From CAZNFR01 sp964572225 (GTDB lineage Bacteria > Bacteroidota > Bacteroidia > Bacteroidales > GCA-2748055), in contig CAZNFR010000068.1 of the NCBI GenBank assembly GCA_964572225.1, positions 1-19,117 of the forward strand: a stretch of 19,117 bases of DNA, read 5' to 3'. The first letter of the stretch is position 1; each line of letters begins with the position of its first letter. This document shows positions 6,916 through 15,401 of the stretch, in pieces. The notes beneath the pieces are model-generated. The model was not told the DNA's origin and made no database searches. It saw only the letters and a list, made by a program, of their open reading frames with translations. A program made the position numbers and the translations under genes.

Positions 6916-9149
6916 AAGTACTCTTGTTTGTTGTTCTGTTTTCTATCTATTCCTGGAATGTTGCCGCCGACACCATCCCCAAGATAAGCTTTGATAATGA
7001 GGTGGATGAGATGATCCTGAGCAATTGGAAATTTACCTTTGCTGGGGAATACGCAAAATTCCCGGATATCCTGGATTTGTTTGGGGAAGCTCACGAAAAT
7101 GTAAAAATCGGACTTACCGAGGAGGCCTTTGCCCTTTATGAGGAGGTCAGATCTGTGTGCCTGGAAAACGGATTCATGCATGGGCTGTCGGACGCGGAAT
7201 TCTTTCAGGGGGAGTTGAATTATAACTGGGGGAATTATGATCTGGCCCTTCGCCAGTTCCTTAAGGCAAGAAAAATTGCCAATCAGCTGGGATATGCCAC
7301 TACGGAGGCCAACGCCCTGAACTACATCGGTAAGTTTTATCATACCCGGGGGGCGTTTGACCGTTCCTTGAATTATTTCAGGGAGGGCCTTGATATTGCC
7401 CTGAACACCTATGATAGTGCCATAATCTCGGAGTTGTACCGCAACATTGGAAATTATTACAACACCATCGGAAATCATTCTTACGCTCTGGAGGCCCTTT
7501 ACAACTCCCTGGATTTTCTGGACAGGGAAAATGATCCCTTAAATTATGCCAGCAGTTGCAATCACATCGGGAACGTATACCAGGACCAGGGTAACATGGA
7601 GAAGTCCCTGGAGTTTCACAGAATGGCCCTGAATCTCAGGATGATCGCCGATCATCAGGATGAGATCGGTAAATCTCTGAAAAACCTGGGTGAATTTTTT
7701 GAAGATCTGGGGGAAAAGGACAGTGCGGTGATTTTTTATGGGCAGGCCATGACAATTTTCGAAGAATCGGGATACAAAAAAGGCAGCATTAAGGTTCACA
7801 ATAATCTTGGAAGGATCAGGGTATCGGAAGGAAACATGCAGGAAGGGATAAGTCTGCTGGAGCAGGCCCGTGACGAATCTAAAAAGATCGGATACTCCAA
7901 GGGGGTAATGAATGCCCATTTTGAGCTGGGAAAAGCCTACACTCTGCTTTCGGATGAGCAAACCGCTCTCTTTCATTTCAATCTTGCCCTGGATCTGGCC
8001 GAGAACCATGGTATGCTCGAATTACAGAGGGGGATCTATTTTAATCTTTACCACTTTTATCTGTCCAAAGAGGATTTTCAGACTTCCCTTCAGCATTATA
8101 TTACTTACGGTCAACTGGATGATTCGATCAGGGACCTTCAGCATCTGGCCAACATTGATGAGCTGATCATTAAGCATGAAACACGGGCCAGGGAAAGGGA
8201 GAATGAGTTCCTGAGAAAGCAGAATGAACTGCAAAACACCTCGCTTCGGAGAAAGAATCTGATCCTGGTATTTACCATCGTCGCGCTTCTTTCGCTAATC
8301 ATTTCGATTTTTACGGTTTTCCAGAATCTGAAACATAAAAAGAAGGACAATCTTGCTTTGGTTTCACTTAACCATAAGTTAAAAAAACTGAATATGGAAT
8401 TGAACGAGACCAATGCTGAAAAGGATAAAATGTATTCCATATTTGTTCACGAGCTGAGAAATCCCCTGCTTTGGTTTCGCAATATTACCCGGATGCTTAA
8501 CCGGAAATACGATGATTTGTCGGAGGACAAGATCAAAAAAGCCCTGGAATCCCTGGATGAGTCGGCCACCCATTCCTATCATCTCATGGATAATCTTCTT
8601 CATTGGACCCGTTCCCAGCTCGGAAAAATAGAACTGAATAAAGAGATCTTCGATCTCAAAGAGGTTATTAACGAGAATGTGAGTTTTGCGAATACGGCAC
8701 TGAAATACAGGAATATATCCATCAATTGTGAATGCAAAAGTACCTGGATTGCGGCCGATAAAATGATGATAAGCACTACCTTGCGTAATCTGATCTCCAA
8801 TGCCATCAAATTCACCCCAGAAAATGGCTCAATCAATTTACGTAGTATCCTTGAGAACGGCAGGGTGAGGGTCTCGGTAAAGGATAACGGGATTGGCATA
8901 CAGCATGATGAAAAAGACCGTTTGTTTGATCCTTTGAAGAGATTCTCGAAATCCGGCTTATTAAATGAGAAAGGTTCGGGTATTGGTCTTCTCTTATGCA
9001 AGGAGTTTATCGAAAGGAATTCCGGCAGCCTTTATTTTGAAAGTGAGGAAAATGAAGGGACCATCTTCACCTTTGAGCTGCCTGTACTTCAGACAAACGA
9101 CGAAAATCCGGCCGAACTTTTTAACCACCTTACCGGTACGAAAGGTTGA
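6912..9149 (+). CDS. TPR-domain transmembrane sensor histidine kinase
   Basis: Membrane sensor kinase of 745 residues. A signal sequence (1-20) is followed by about eight tetratricopeptide units of about 40 residues (about 75-400), placed in the periplasm. A charged coiled coil (about 418-448), one transmembrane helix (about 450-472) and a short cytoplasmic coiled coil lead to the kinase core. HisKA carries H513 in FVHELRNPL. The ATPase domain has the N box with N630 (NLISNAIKF), D658 in DNGIG, and a glycine-rich box at G688 (GSGIGLLLCKEF). All catalytic landmarks are present. The TPR array suggests sensing of a protein or envelope state rather than a small ligand. The H-box is the HisKA type, whereas NarL-type regulators usually pair with HisKA_3 kinases, so the pairing is slightly unusual. 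Overlaps the response regulator by 4 nt. Confidence 0.93.
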   Translation: MKVLLFVVLFSIYSWNVAADTIPKISFDNEVDEMILSNWKFTFAGEYAKFPDILDLFGEAHENVKIGLTEEAFALYEEVRSVCLENGFMHGLSDAEFFQGELNYNWGNYDLALRQFLKARKIANQLGYATTEANALNYIGKFYHTRGAFDRSLNYFREGLDIALNTYDSAIISELYRNIGNYYNTIGNHSYALEALYNSLDFLDRENDPLNYASSCNHIGNVYQDQGNMEKSLEFHRMALNLRMIADHQDEIGKSLKNLGEFFEDLGEKDSAVIFYGQAMTIFEESGYKKGSIKVHNNLGRIRVSEGNMQEGISLLEQARDESKKIGYSKGVMNAHFELGKAYTLLSDEQTALFHFNLALDLAENHGMLELQRGIYFNLYHFYLSKEDFQTSLQHYITYGQLDDSIRDLQHLANIDELIIKHETRARERENEFLRKQNELQNTSLRRKNLILVFTIVALLSLIISIFTVFQNLKHKKKDNLALVSLNHKLKKLNMELNETNAEKDKMYSIFVHELRNPLLWFRNITRMLNRKYDDLSEDKIKKALESLDESATHSYHLMDNLLHWTRSQLGKIELNKEIFDLKEVINENVSFANTALKYRNISINCECKSTWIAADKMMISTTLRNLISNAIKFTPENGSINLRSILENGRVRVSVKDNGIGIQHDEKDRLFDPLKRFSKSGLLNEKGSGIGLLLCKEFIERNSGSLYFESEENEGTIFTFELPVLQTNDENPAELFNHLTGTKG

Positions 9150-9202
9150 TGCAGTTTTCAAAAGAGAGGGTTTTTCTTATCTTGCAATCAAAAATCCGGG
9201 CT

Positions 9203-9970
9203 ATGAAAAGAAACGTACTTGCCCTTCTGGTCCTCTTTTCTCTTTTTTTTCAATTTTCCTGTTCCCAAAAAGATAACGATATGATACAAGTCCTGATTAT
9301 TACCGGTAATGATCATCCGGCTCACAAATGGAAGGAGACCACACCGGTTATCCGGGCTGTTCTGGAAAAGGATTCTCTTTGTAAAGTAAGGGTAAGTGAG
9401 AATACGAAGGTCCTTTCAGCAGTTTCGTCGAAGGATTATGATTTCATCCTGTTAAACTACTGCAACTGGGAAGATCCTGCCGGCCTTCCGGAGGCTGGCA
9501 AAAAGGGGCTTTTAACCTACCTCGAAGATGGAGGCGGATTGATGGTCCTGCATTTTTCCAACGGGGCTTTTCATTATTCCCTCCCGGGAGCAGGGGAGTC
9601 GGACTGGGAGGAGTTCCGGGACATCGTGCATCAGGTTTGGGATCATGATGGGAAAAGTACGCATGACCCTTACGGGGAATTCAGGGTTGAGATCAGTTCT
9701 GAAAAGCATTTTATTACTGAAGGGATATCCGGTTTTACCACCCGTGATGAGCTCTATTACAATCAGGTAGGAGAAGAAGAGATCCCCCCTCTATTTACAG
9801 CGGTTTCGGCACAAAGCGGTGTGGCGGAACCCCTGGGCTGGGCTTATACTTTTAAAAATGCAAGGGTGTTTCAGAGTCTGCTGGGGCACGGAACCGAATC
9901 CTATGAACCTGAGGAATACAGGAAAGTTCTAAGGCGTGCAGCACTATGGCTGAGTAAAAAAGAAAAATAA
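9203..9970 (+). CDS. ThuA-domain lipoprotein
   Basis: Predicted exported lipoprotein of 255 residues with a ThuA (class I glutamine amidotransferase-like) fold. Recognisable blocks are VLIITGNDHPAHKWKETTPVIRAVLE, DYDFILLNYCNWED, LEDGGGLMVLHFSNGAF, HDPYGEFRVEI and ARVFQSLLGHGTESYEPEEYRKVLRRAALW. ThuA proteins are tied to sugar modification or catabolism, but the reaction is not settled for most. I chose ATG 9203 because it gives a compact lipoprotein signal (MKRN, hydrophobic core, FQFSC with Cys20). An upstream ATG at 9149, overlapping the kinase stop as TGATG, would add 18 residues ahead of the signal; it is less likely but could serve translational coupling. Sits 53 nt after the kinase gene and 21 nt before the barrel gene, probably in the same operon. 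Confidence 0.82.
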   Translation: MKRNVLALLVLFSLFFQFSCSQKDNDMIQVLIITGNDHPAHKWKETTPVIRAVLEKDSLCKVRVSENTKVLSAVSSKDYDFILLNYCNWEDPAGLPEAGKKGLLTYLEDGGGLMVLHFSNGAFHYSLPGAGESDWEEFRDIVHQVWDHDGKSTHDPYGEFRVEISSEKHFITEGISGFTTRDELYYNQVGEEEIPPLFTAVSAQSGVAEPLGWAYTFKNARVFQSLLGHGTESYEPEEYRKVLRRAALWLSKKEK

Positions 9971-9991
9971 CCCAATCATAAAAACTAAGTG

Positions 9992-11107
9992 ATGCAAATT
10001 TTGATTCGTACAATAATGTCAGGAATGGTCCTCCTGGGCCTTTACTCCTGCAATGAACCGGCCGGTAAAAACGAGCAACGGAATACTACTGTTGAAATTT
10101 CCGGAGAAAAGATTCTGATCAACGGGGAGCCTACCTTAAGGGGGGTTGTTTGGGAAGGTATAGAAATGGAGGGATTGCTTCCGAACAGCCGAATGGTTCA
10201 GGGGATCTTTGACGATCTGAATCCTGAAACGGTAGATCGTTGGAAATATCCGGACACGGGCGAATGGGATCCGGACAGAAATACCCATGAGTTTGTTGAG
10301 GCTATGTCTTCCTGGAGGGAGCATGGTCTGCCGGGATTCACCATCAACCTCCAGGGTGGGAGCCCCCAGGGCTACTCTGCCCAACAGCCCTGGCATAATT
10401 CGGCCATCGATTCGGCCGGCAATCTCAGACCGGAATACATGGCAAGACTGGAAAAGATCATGGACAAATCGGATGAGCTGGGTATGGTGACCATACTGGG
10501 TATTTTCTATTTCGGACAGGATGAGCGGCTGGAAGACGATCAGGCAGCCCGGAGGGCAGTCATGAATGTAACCGACTGGCTCATAGACAAGGCTTATCTC
10601 AATGTCCTGATTGAGATTGCCAATGAATGTGACAACCGGAAATACGAGCGTGAGATCATAAAAAGGGACCATATACATGAGCTGATCAGTCTTATGCAGG
10701 AATACAGCGAAGAAAAGGGTTACCGCTACCCGGTGAGCACCTCCTTCAACGGCAATACGGTCCCTTCAGCCAATGTGGTAGAAGTATCCGATTTCATTCT
10801 GATCCATGGCAACGGAGTTCATGATCCTGCCAGGATCACCGAAATGGTTGAGCTGACCAGAGCCATGGATGCATACCGTCTTATGCCCATTATTTTCAAT
10901 GAAGACGATCATTACGATTTTGAACAGGATGAAAACAACATGAAAGCGGCTTTTGCTGCCGGTGCTTCCTGGGGTTATTTTGATTTCCGGAGAGAAGGAG
11001 AGCCGTTTGAGGCCGGATACCAGAGTGTCCCGGTCGACTGGAGGATCAATCACGAAAGGAAAGAGGCATTTTTTAACAAGGTCGCGGAAATCAGCAGACT
11101 TAAGTAA
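9992..11107 (+). CDS. TIM-barrel lipoprotein, clan GH-A glycosidase-like
   Basis: Predicted exported lipoprotein of 371 residues. The signal ends LLGLYSC (Cys20). After a short linker comes VEISGEKILINGEPTLRGV, the entry strand typical of GH-A family (GH5-like) barrels. Two glutamates sit where the acid/base and nucleophile are expected: E212 in LIEIANECD and E304 in MPIIFNEDDH, 92 residues apart. Late-strand residues include ILIHGNG and WGYFDFR. A glycosidase role is therefore likely, but I cannot assign a family number or substrate, and a non-catalytic barrel is not excluded. A GTG at 9989 is the alternative start; ATG 9992 is preferred. It follows the ThuA gene by 21 nt and probably acts on the same sugar substrate. 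Its stop abuts the stop of the convergent stress-protein gene with no spacer. Confidence 0.75.
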   Translation: MQILIRTIMSGMVLLGLYSCNEPAGKNEQRNTTVEISGEKILINGEPTLRGVVWEGIEMEGLLPNSRMVQGIFDDLNPETVDRWKYPDTGEWDPDRNTHEFVEAMSSWREHGLPGFTINLQGGSPQGYSAQQPWHNSAIDSAGNLRPEYMARLEKIMDKSDELGMVTILGIFYFGQDERLEDDQAARRAVMNVTDWLIDKAYLNVLIEIANECDNRKYEREIIKRDHIHELISLMQEYSEEKGYRYPVSTSFNGNTVPSANVVEVSDFILIHGNGVHDPARITEMVELTRAMDAYRLMPIIFNEDDHYDFEQDENNMKAAFAAGASWGYFDFRREGEPFEAGYQSVPVDWRINHERKEAFFNKVAEISRLK

Positions 11108-11911
11108 TCAGGCTCCGTGCTGCCAGATTATATGGCAGTCGAGCCGGTTGAAAAGATCGGCAAGGTTATCGTAATCCGTGTTTGACTTCAGGGTCTGACT
11201 GCTGATTGCAACCATATCGATCTTTTTTTTCTTGGTGAGGAAAACCATACCTTCGAAAATGTCGGTATTGATAAAACTGTTGATGGAATAGGATTCGGGT
11301 TGGTATTTCTCGGCGACTTCAATCACCTGATTCAGACTGTCGGTATTGTTGATCTTCTCCGGATCAGAGATTACCAGGAGGTGAAGCCGGGCCCGCATGG
11401 AATTGGAAAAATCCACCAGATACTGTATCCCTTTTTCATAATTCAAATCAATATCATCCATAAGGAACCCAATGTCGCGAATATCGGTGTCATGAAAAGG
11501 TTCCTTTAGAAGTACAACCGGGCAATCAAGCGTCCTCATCACTTGTTCGAGTTTTCTTTCACCTGCAGAAAAATGATTTCTCCTGAACCTTTTAAGTCCC
11601 ACTACAAACAAATCTATCTTTTCCTGGATATCAATATTATTCAGGGATTCGAACAAATCACCCATAACAACGGCAGATCTTTTAAACGTTCCGTTGGTTT
11701 CATAGGCGGAGATTAGTTCACGAAAACGCAAATACCGTATTTTCTGTTTTTCTTCCTTTTCGGAGGGATTCAGGTCCTGACCCTGCACAGTGCTCAAAAG
11801 GATCACGGATGATTCTGTTGTTTCGGCCAGTCGTTTGGTAAATTTCAATTTATCCTCCACATCCTCTTCCGGATCAATCCACAGTAAAATGTTCTTTTCA
11901 TTTTCGGCCAT
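11108..11911 (-). CDS. Tandem universal stress protein (UspA family), degenerate
   Basis: Cytoplasmic 267-residue protein built of two Usp-like halves. The first (about 1-137) has NILLWIDPEEDVEDKLKFTKRLAE, AVVMGDLFESL and IDLFVVGLKR, ending CPVVLL. The second (about 140-267) runs from IRDIGFLMDDIDLNYEKGIQYLVDFS to IDMVAISSQTL and LDCHIIW. The usual ATP-binding pattern G-2X-G-9X-G(S/T) is not intact in either half, so it may work as a non-ATP-binding scaffold or signalling Usp. The gene is convergent with the barrel gene and divergent from the hybrid kinase gene. A sigma-54-like element lies just upstream of its start. A second, different tandem Usp lies at the right end of the window. Confidence 0.8.
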   Translation of the reverse strand: MAENEKNILLWIDPEEDVEDKLKFTKRLAETTESSVILLSTVQGQDLNPSEKEEKQKIRYLRFRELISAYETNGTFKRSAVVMGDLFESLNNIDIQEKIDLFVVGLKRFRRNHFSAGERKLEQVMRTLDCPVVLLKEPFHDTDIRDIGFLMDDIDLNYEKGIQYLVDFSNSMRARLHLLVISDPEKINNTDSLNQVIEVAEKYQPESYSINSFINTDIFEGMVFLTKKKKIDMVAISSQTLKSNTDYDNLADLFNRLDCHIIWQHGA

Positions 11912-11922
11912 AGTTATCTTCT

Positions 11923-11938
11923 TGCGAAAATTATTCCA
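11923..11938 (-). promoter_or_regulatory. Sigma-54-like -24/-12 element before the first stress protein
   Basis: On the minus strand TGGAATAATTTTCGCA has GG and GC separated by exactly 10 nt and matches TGGCACG-N4-TTGCA at the key positions (TGG and GCA). The predicted start of transcription would fall at about 11912, immediately before the ATG at 11911, leaving essentially no leader, which weakens the call. Confidence 0.25.
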
Positions 11939-11982
11939 TTTTGAAACTTTTTTGCCGGAAAGTATAAAGAAAGACTCTAATG

Positions 11983-12014
11983 TTTGATTTCGGATGTTTT
12001 TATCCTTATCTTAA
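11983..12014 (+). promoter_or_regulatory. Weak -33/-7 promoter candidate for the hybrid kinase
   Basis: TTTG (11983-11986), a 20-nt spacer and TATCTTAA (12007-12014) fit the Bacteroidota pattern with two mismatches in the -7 box. It would give a leader of about 15-20 nt before the ATG at 12037. The spacing is acceptable but the box is weak. Confidence 0.3.
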
Positions 12015-12036
12015 GTGAGTCAAAACTGTTTCCTTC

Positions 12037-13923
12037 ATGCACAGAATGTGGAACCAATCCCAAACCGGGAAAGTTATAAGTCAGCTTCTCCGGAATACAC
12101 CCGGCACCTGCTTTATCGCTTATGATGAAAGGCTAAGGATACAGGTAGCTGAAGGGTCGGACCGGACATTCCGGGACATCTCTCCCATTGAATTCCGGGG
12201 GAAAACTTTGGCAGAAGTACTTGGATACGAAACCATTGAGCATATAAAAGCCTCACTTGAAATGGGATTGAGAGGAAAGGAAGTGTCTGTCCAGTTCAAA
12301 AGGAAAGAAGAAGAGTTTTTATTATGGATTTCTCCTCTTACGCTGGAAAATTCGGAATACACAGGTAGTGCTGCCATCATACAGAATGTCACTTCAGACA
12401 AAAAAACGGAACGTGAACTCAGGAGGTCCCGGAAAACTGAAATGGAGGCTAACCGGACAAAAAGTATTTTCCTTGCCAATATTACCCATGAACTGAAGAC
12501 TCCTCTGAATGCAATTCTGGGCTTTTCAGAGCACTTATTGGAATCCGGTTTAAGCTCCGAGCAGGAAAAATACGTTGAAATTATCCGCAAATCATCGGAA
12601 CATCTCCACACTTTGGTCAATGAAATCCTAACTCTTTCCAGACTTAATGAAGAGTCTGACCCAAAAAGAGAAGCCTTCAGCCTTCGGGAGCAAACGGAGT
12701 TTGTTTTTTCAATTCTGTCGCCACGTGCAAGAAACAAGGAACTGGATTTCACCCTGGAGATTAATGAGGATGTGCCCGATTATCTCCTAGGGGATCCGCT
12801 CTCAATTCGTGAAATTCTTATGAACATTGCGGGGAATGCGATAAAATTTACGAGAAAGGGATACGTGAAAATCCTGATTGAAATGATTAGTGATAATAAC
12901 AAGGAAGTAACCTTAAATTTCACGGTTGCCGATTCGGGTATCGGAATTGAAAAAACTCATCAGGACTCGATTTTCGATCAGTTTTCCCAGGTCGATTCAA
13001 CCATTACCCGGAAATACGGCGGAACCGGCCTGGGTCTTTCCATCACGAAAAAACTGGTGGAAATGCTGAACGGAAAAATAAAAGTGGAAAGTGCCCCTGG
13101 GGAAGGGACCCGGTTTTACATTACCCTTCAAATGGAAACCGGAGATCCCGGCGAGCCAAAAAAGAAAAGGGATAGGAAAATTCCGCATCGACATCTGACA
13201 AATAAGAAGATCCTGATAGTTGATGATGATGAGGTTAACCGTCTGCTGGCCGCACTGACCCTGGAAAAAGAAAACGCAAAAGTTGATCTGGCAGCAGAGG
13301 CGTATACGGCCATGAACCTGATAAAGAAATATTCCTATGACCTCATCCTGCTTGACCTTCATATGCCCGGGATAAGTGGATATTCACTTGCAGGAAAACT
13401 GAGATCGAAGGGGATCCGGGTACCCTTGCTGGCCATTACCGCAGCTATGCCTGATAAAAAGGACTGGGTAAATCGATTTGACCGCCTGATTCTTAAGCCT
13501 TACCGAAAAAATCAGCTTTTGGATACGGTTTATGAACTTCTTCAAGGTGAATCCGGGGCAGTCGGACCGGATACGGAAACGTTCGAGCCGGGAGGTGAAT
13601 TCAATCTGGAATCATTAAAGGAGTTTTCTGACAATGATCCGGAAATGCTGAAAAAAATGATCCATACCTTTATCAAAAATACGGAGAACGGACTGCATCA
13701 ATTGTCGAGAAGTCTTTCATCGAATTCCGAAGATACAATGGCAGAAACTGCCCACAAGCTCCTTCCTTCCTTCAGACACTTAAAGGCAAAAAACATTGTA
13801 AAAGACCTTGATTATCTCAAGAATTCCGAAAATGAAATGACTCCTGAGGAAAAAAAGGAAGTGGTTCAAAACCTGATCGAAAAATCCAGGACCCTTATTT
13901 ATGAACTGAAGAAACAGGTTTAA
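12037..13923 (+). CDS. Soluble hybrid histidine kinase, PAS-HisKA-HATPase-REC-HPt
   Basis: Cytoplasmic phosphorelay kinase of 628 residues with no transmembrane segment. A PAS-like sensor domain (about 17-120, TPGTCFIAYDERLRI to GSAAIIQNVTSDKK) is followed by HisKA with H151 in ITHELKTPL. The ATPase domain has N267 (GNAIKF), D299 (DSGIGI), FDQFSQVDSTITRKYGGTGLGL. A receiver domain (about 390-510) has D440 in LLDLHMPG, T468 and K487, and a C-terminal HPt domain has H573 in AHKLLPSFRHLKA. All relay residues are present, so phosphate could pass H151-D440-H573 and then to a separate receiver. The NtrC-type regulator 113 nt downstream (D52) is the obvious partner. The signal is probably internal (redox, energy or a small molecule) because the PAS domain is cytoplasmic; I cannot name a cofactor. 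Confidence 0.93.
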   Translation: MHRMWNQSQTGKVISQLLRNTPGTCFIAYDERLRIQVAEGSDRTFRDISPIEFRGKTLAEVLGYETIEHIKASLEMGLRGKEVSVQFKRKEEEFLLWISPLTLENSEYTGSAAIIQNVTSDKKTERELRRSRKTEMEANRTKSIFLANITHELKTPLNAILGFSEHLLESGLSSEQEKYVEIIRKSSEHLHTLVNEILTLSRLNEESDPKREAFSLREQTEFVFSILSPRARNKELDFTLEINEDVPDYLLGDPLSIREILMNIAGNAIKFTRKGYVKILIEMISDNNKEVTLNFTVADSGIGIEKTHQDSIFDQFSQVDSTITRKYGGTGLGLSITKKLVEMLNGKIKVESAPGEGTRFYITLQMETGDPGEPKKKRDRKIPHRHLTNKKILIVDDDEVNRLLAALTLEKENAKVDLAAEAYTAMNLIKKYSYDLILLDLHMPGISGYSLAGKLRSKGIRVPLLAITAAMPDKKDWVNRFDRLILKPYRKNQLLDTVYELLQGESGAVGPDTETFEPGGEFNLESLKEFSDNDPEMLKKMIHTFIKNTENGLHQLSRSLSSNSEDTMAETAHKLLPSFRHLKAKNIVKDLDYLKNSENEMTPEEKKEVVQNLIEKSRTLIYELKKQV

Positions 13924-13998
13924 ACCGACATTTTCATGGGTATATTCATCCCGCTGTGGGGTAATTTTCTACAGATTTTTTCAGATTCACCGGAAAGC

Positions 13999-14014
13999 CG
14001 GAGCGGTATTTGCA
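13999..14014 (+). promoter_or_regulatory. Sigma-54-like -24/-12 element before the NtrC gene
   Basis: CGGAGCGGTATTTGCA has GG (14000-14001) and GC (14012-14013) separated by 10 nt and ends in the TTGCA of the sigma-54 consensus TGGCACG-N4-TTGCA; the C and G of the first box also match. Predicted transcription start is about 14025, 11 nt before the preferred ATG. It would make the activator gene part of its own regulon. The first box is poor (T, C and A differ). Confidence 0.4.
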
Positions 14015-14035
14015 GGACTTAAACAAATGTTGACT

Positions 14036-15394
14036 ATGAGTAAAATACTAATTATCGATGATGATCTTTATATACTGGAACTTCTGAAAGGTTTCCTGGA
14101 AAAGAAAGGATATAAAACAGAAGGGTATACTTCGGGAAGGAATGCCCTAAAAAGTCTTACTCCCGAAAGCTTTTCCCTCGTACTTTGCGATTATCGCCTT
14201 CCGGATACCGATGGTGAAAAAATGCTGAGATCCATTCGCAAAATAGACGAAAGGGTTCCGGTAATTATCATGACTGCCTATTCGGAGATTAAAACTGCGG
14301 TGAAGCTGATCAAGGAAGGTGCGATGGATTATATAACCAAGCCCGTTCAGCCGGAGGAAATCCTGAGACTGGTAAAAAGAGCCGAACAGCACAGCTCCGG
14401 AAATTCCAATCAGGAATCCGATAAATATTTCATCCGGGGGGAAAGTGCCGCAATGAAGGAGGTGCTCAAACACACGGATATTGTTGCCCCTACCGAATTA
14501 ACCGTTCTTATCCAGGGTGAAACCGGAACCGGTAAGGAATTTATTGCCAGGGAGATCCATAAGAAAAGCCAACGTAGTGATCAGCCTTTTATGGCGGTCG
14601 ATTGTGGGGCACTGCCCAAAGAACTTGCCAACAGTGAACTCTTCGGACATGTGAAAGGATCTTTTACAGGGGCTGTGAGGGATAAGATGGGTTATTTCGA
14701 GAAAGCCAACGGAGGCACCCTTTTTCTGGATGAAGTCGGGAACCTGCCATACGAGAACCAGGTTAAGCTCCTCCGGGCCATCCAGCAAAGACTGATCAAC
14801 AGGGTTGGGGATACCCGTTCCATAGAAATTGATGTCCGCATCATCTCGGCCAGCAATGAGGATCTGGCGGCCAGCATCCACGGGAATACCTTCCGTGAGG
14901 ATCTGTATCACAGGTTGAACGGGTTTAAAATTGACCTCCCTCCCCTACGCGAGAGGGATCAGGATATTTTCATATTTGCCTATCATTTTATCGACCTGGC
15001 CAATGAGGAATTTGGAAAGAAGGTAGTAAAGCTGAATAATGAGGTTGAGGAACTATTACTCAAATATCCCTGGCACGGGAACATCAGGGAATTGCAGAAT
15101 GTGATTACCAGATGTGTTCTGTTGTGCGAAGGTCAGGAAATTACCGTCGACCTGTTGCCGGATGAGATAAAACATCACAAAATGGGGATAAATTCCTCAG
15201 TCGGACAACCAAACTCAAGGCTTGAATTATCCGAACTAAAAGAAGTTACCTCGCATGCTGAAAGAGAAATGATTATAAGTGCTTTGAAAAAAACAAAGTA
15301 CAATAAATCCAAAGCGGCGAGATTTTTAAATATAGACCGGAAAACCCTGTATAATAAGATCAAGGAATACAAAATTGACCTCCTGGAAACCTGA
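14036..15394 (+). CDS. NtrC-family sigma-54-dependent response regulator
   Basis: Enhancer-binding activator of 452 residues. The receiver domain (1-120) has D8-D9-D10, D52 in LCDYRLPDTDG, T80 and K102. The AAA+ domain has Walker A GETGTGKE (K167), Walker B LFLDE (D232, E233) and the sigma-54 contact loop at 208-213, which reads GSFTGA instead of the usual GAFTGA. An arginine-finger region and RELQN follow. A Fis-type helix-turn-helix lies near the C-terminus (YNKSKAARFLNIDRKTLYNKIKEY). All core residues are present, so ATP-driven activation of sigma-54 promoters is expected. I chose ATG 14036 (MSKILIIDDD) over 14027 because receivers start close to the first strand. It follows the hybrid kinase in the same direction and is probably its terminal phosphate acceptor. 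Ala-to-Ser in the loop is mild and may alter activation strength. Confidence 0.93.
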   Translation: MSKILIIDDDLYILELLKGFLEKKGYKTEGYTSGRNALKSLTPESFSLVLCDYRLPDTDGEKMLRSIRKIDERVPVIIMTAYSEIKTAVKLIKEGAMDYITKPVQPEEILRLVKRAEQHSSGNSNQESDKYFIRGESAAMKEVLKHTDIVAPTELTVLIQGETGTGKEFIAREIHKKSQRSDQPFMAVDCGALPKELANSELFGHVKGSFTGAVRDKMGYFEKANGGTLFLDEVGNLPYENQVKLLRAIQQRLINRVGDTRSIEIDVRIISASNEDLAASIHGNTFREDLYHRLNGFKIDLPPLRERDQDIFIFAYHFIDLANEEFGKKVVKLNNEVEELLLKYPWHGNIRELQNVITRCVLLCEGQEITVDLLPDEIKHHKMGINSSVGQPNSRLELSELKEVTSHAEREMIISALKKTKYNKSKAARFLNIDRKTLYNKIKEYKIDLLET

Positions 15395-15401
15395 TTTTCA
15401 T

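Noticed and set aside
6891..7478. 195-codon minus-strand reading frame over the TPR kinase
   Set aside because: Antisense to a clear kinase gene with intact domains; composition is that of a shadow frame.
9146..9202. Upstream TTG or ATG start for the ThuA protein
   Set aside because: It would place about 19 residues ahead of a well-formed lipoprotein signal. The TGATG overlap with the kinase stop is noted as an alternative only.
11089..11129. Imperfect inverted repeat AATCAGCAG / CTGCCAGATT around the convergent stops
   Set aside because: One bulge, a long loop and no T-tract; likely chance.
12120..12752. 210-codon minus-strand frame over the hybrid kinase
   Set aside because: Antisense shadow, rich in Ser, without domains; the plus-strand kinase has every catalytic residue.
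13946..13967. CCC-GCTGT-GGG hairpin with short T-run after the hybrid kinase gene
   Set aside because: Only a 3-bp stem; too weak to call a terminator.
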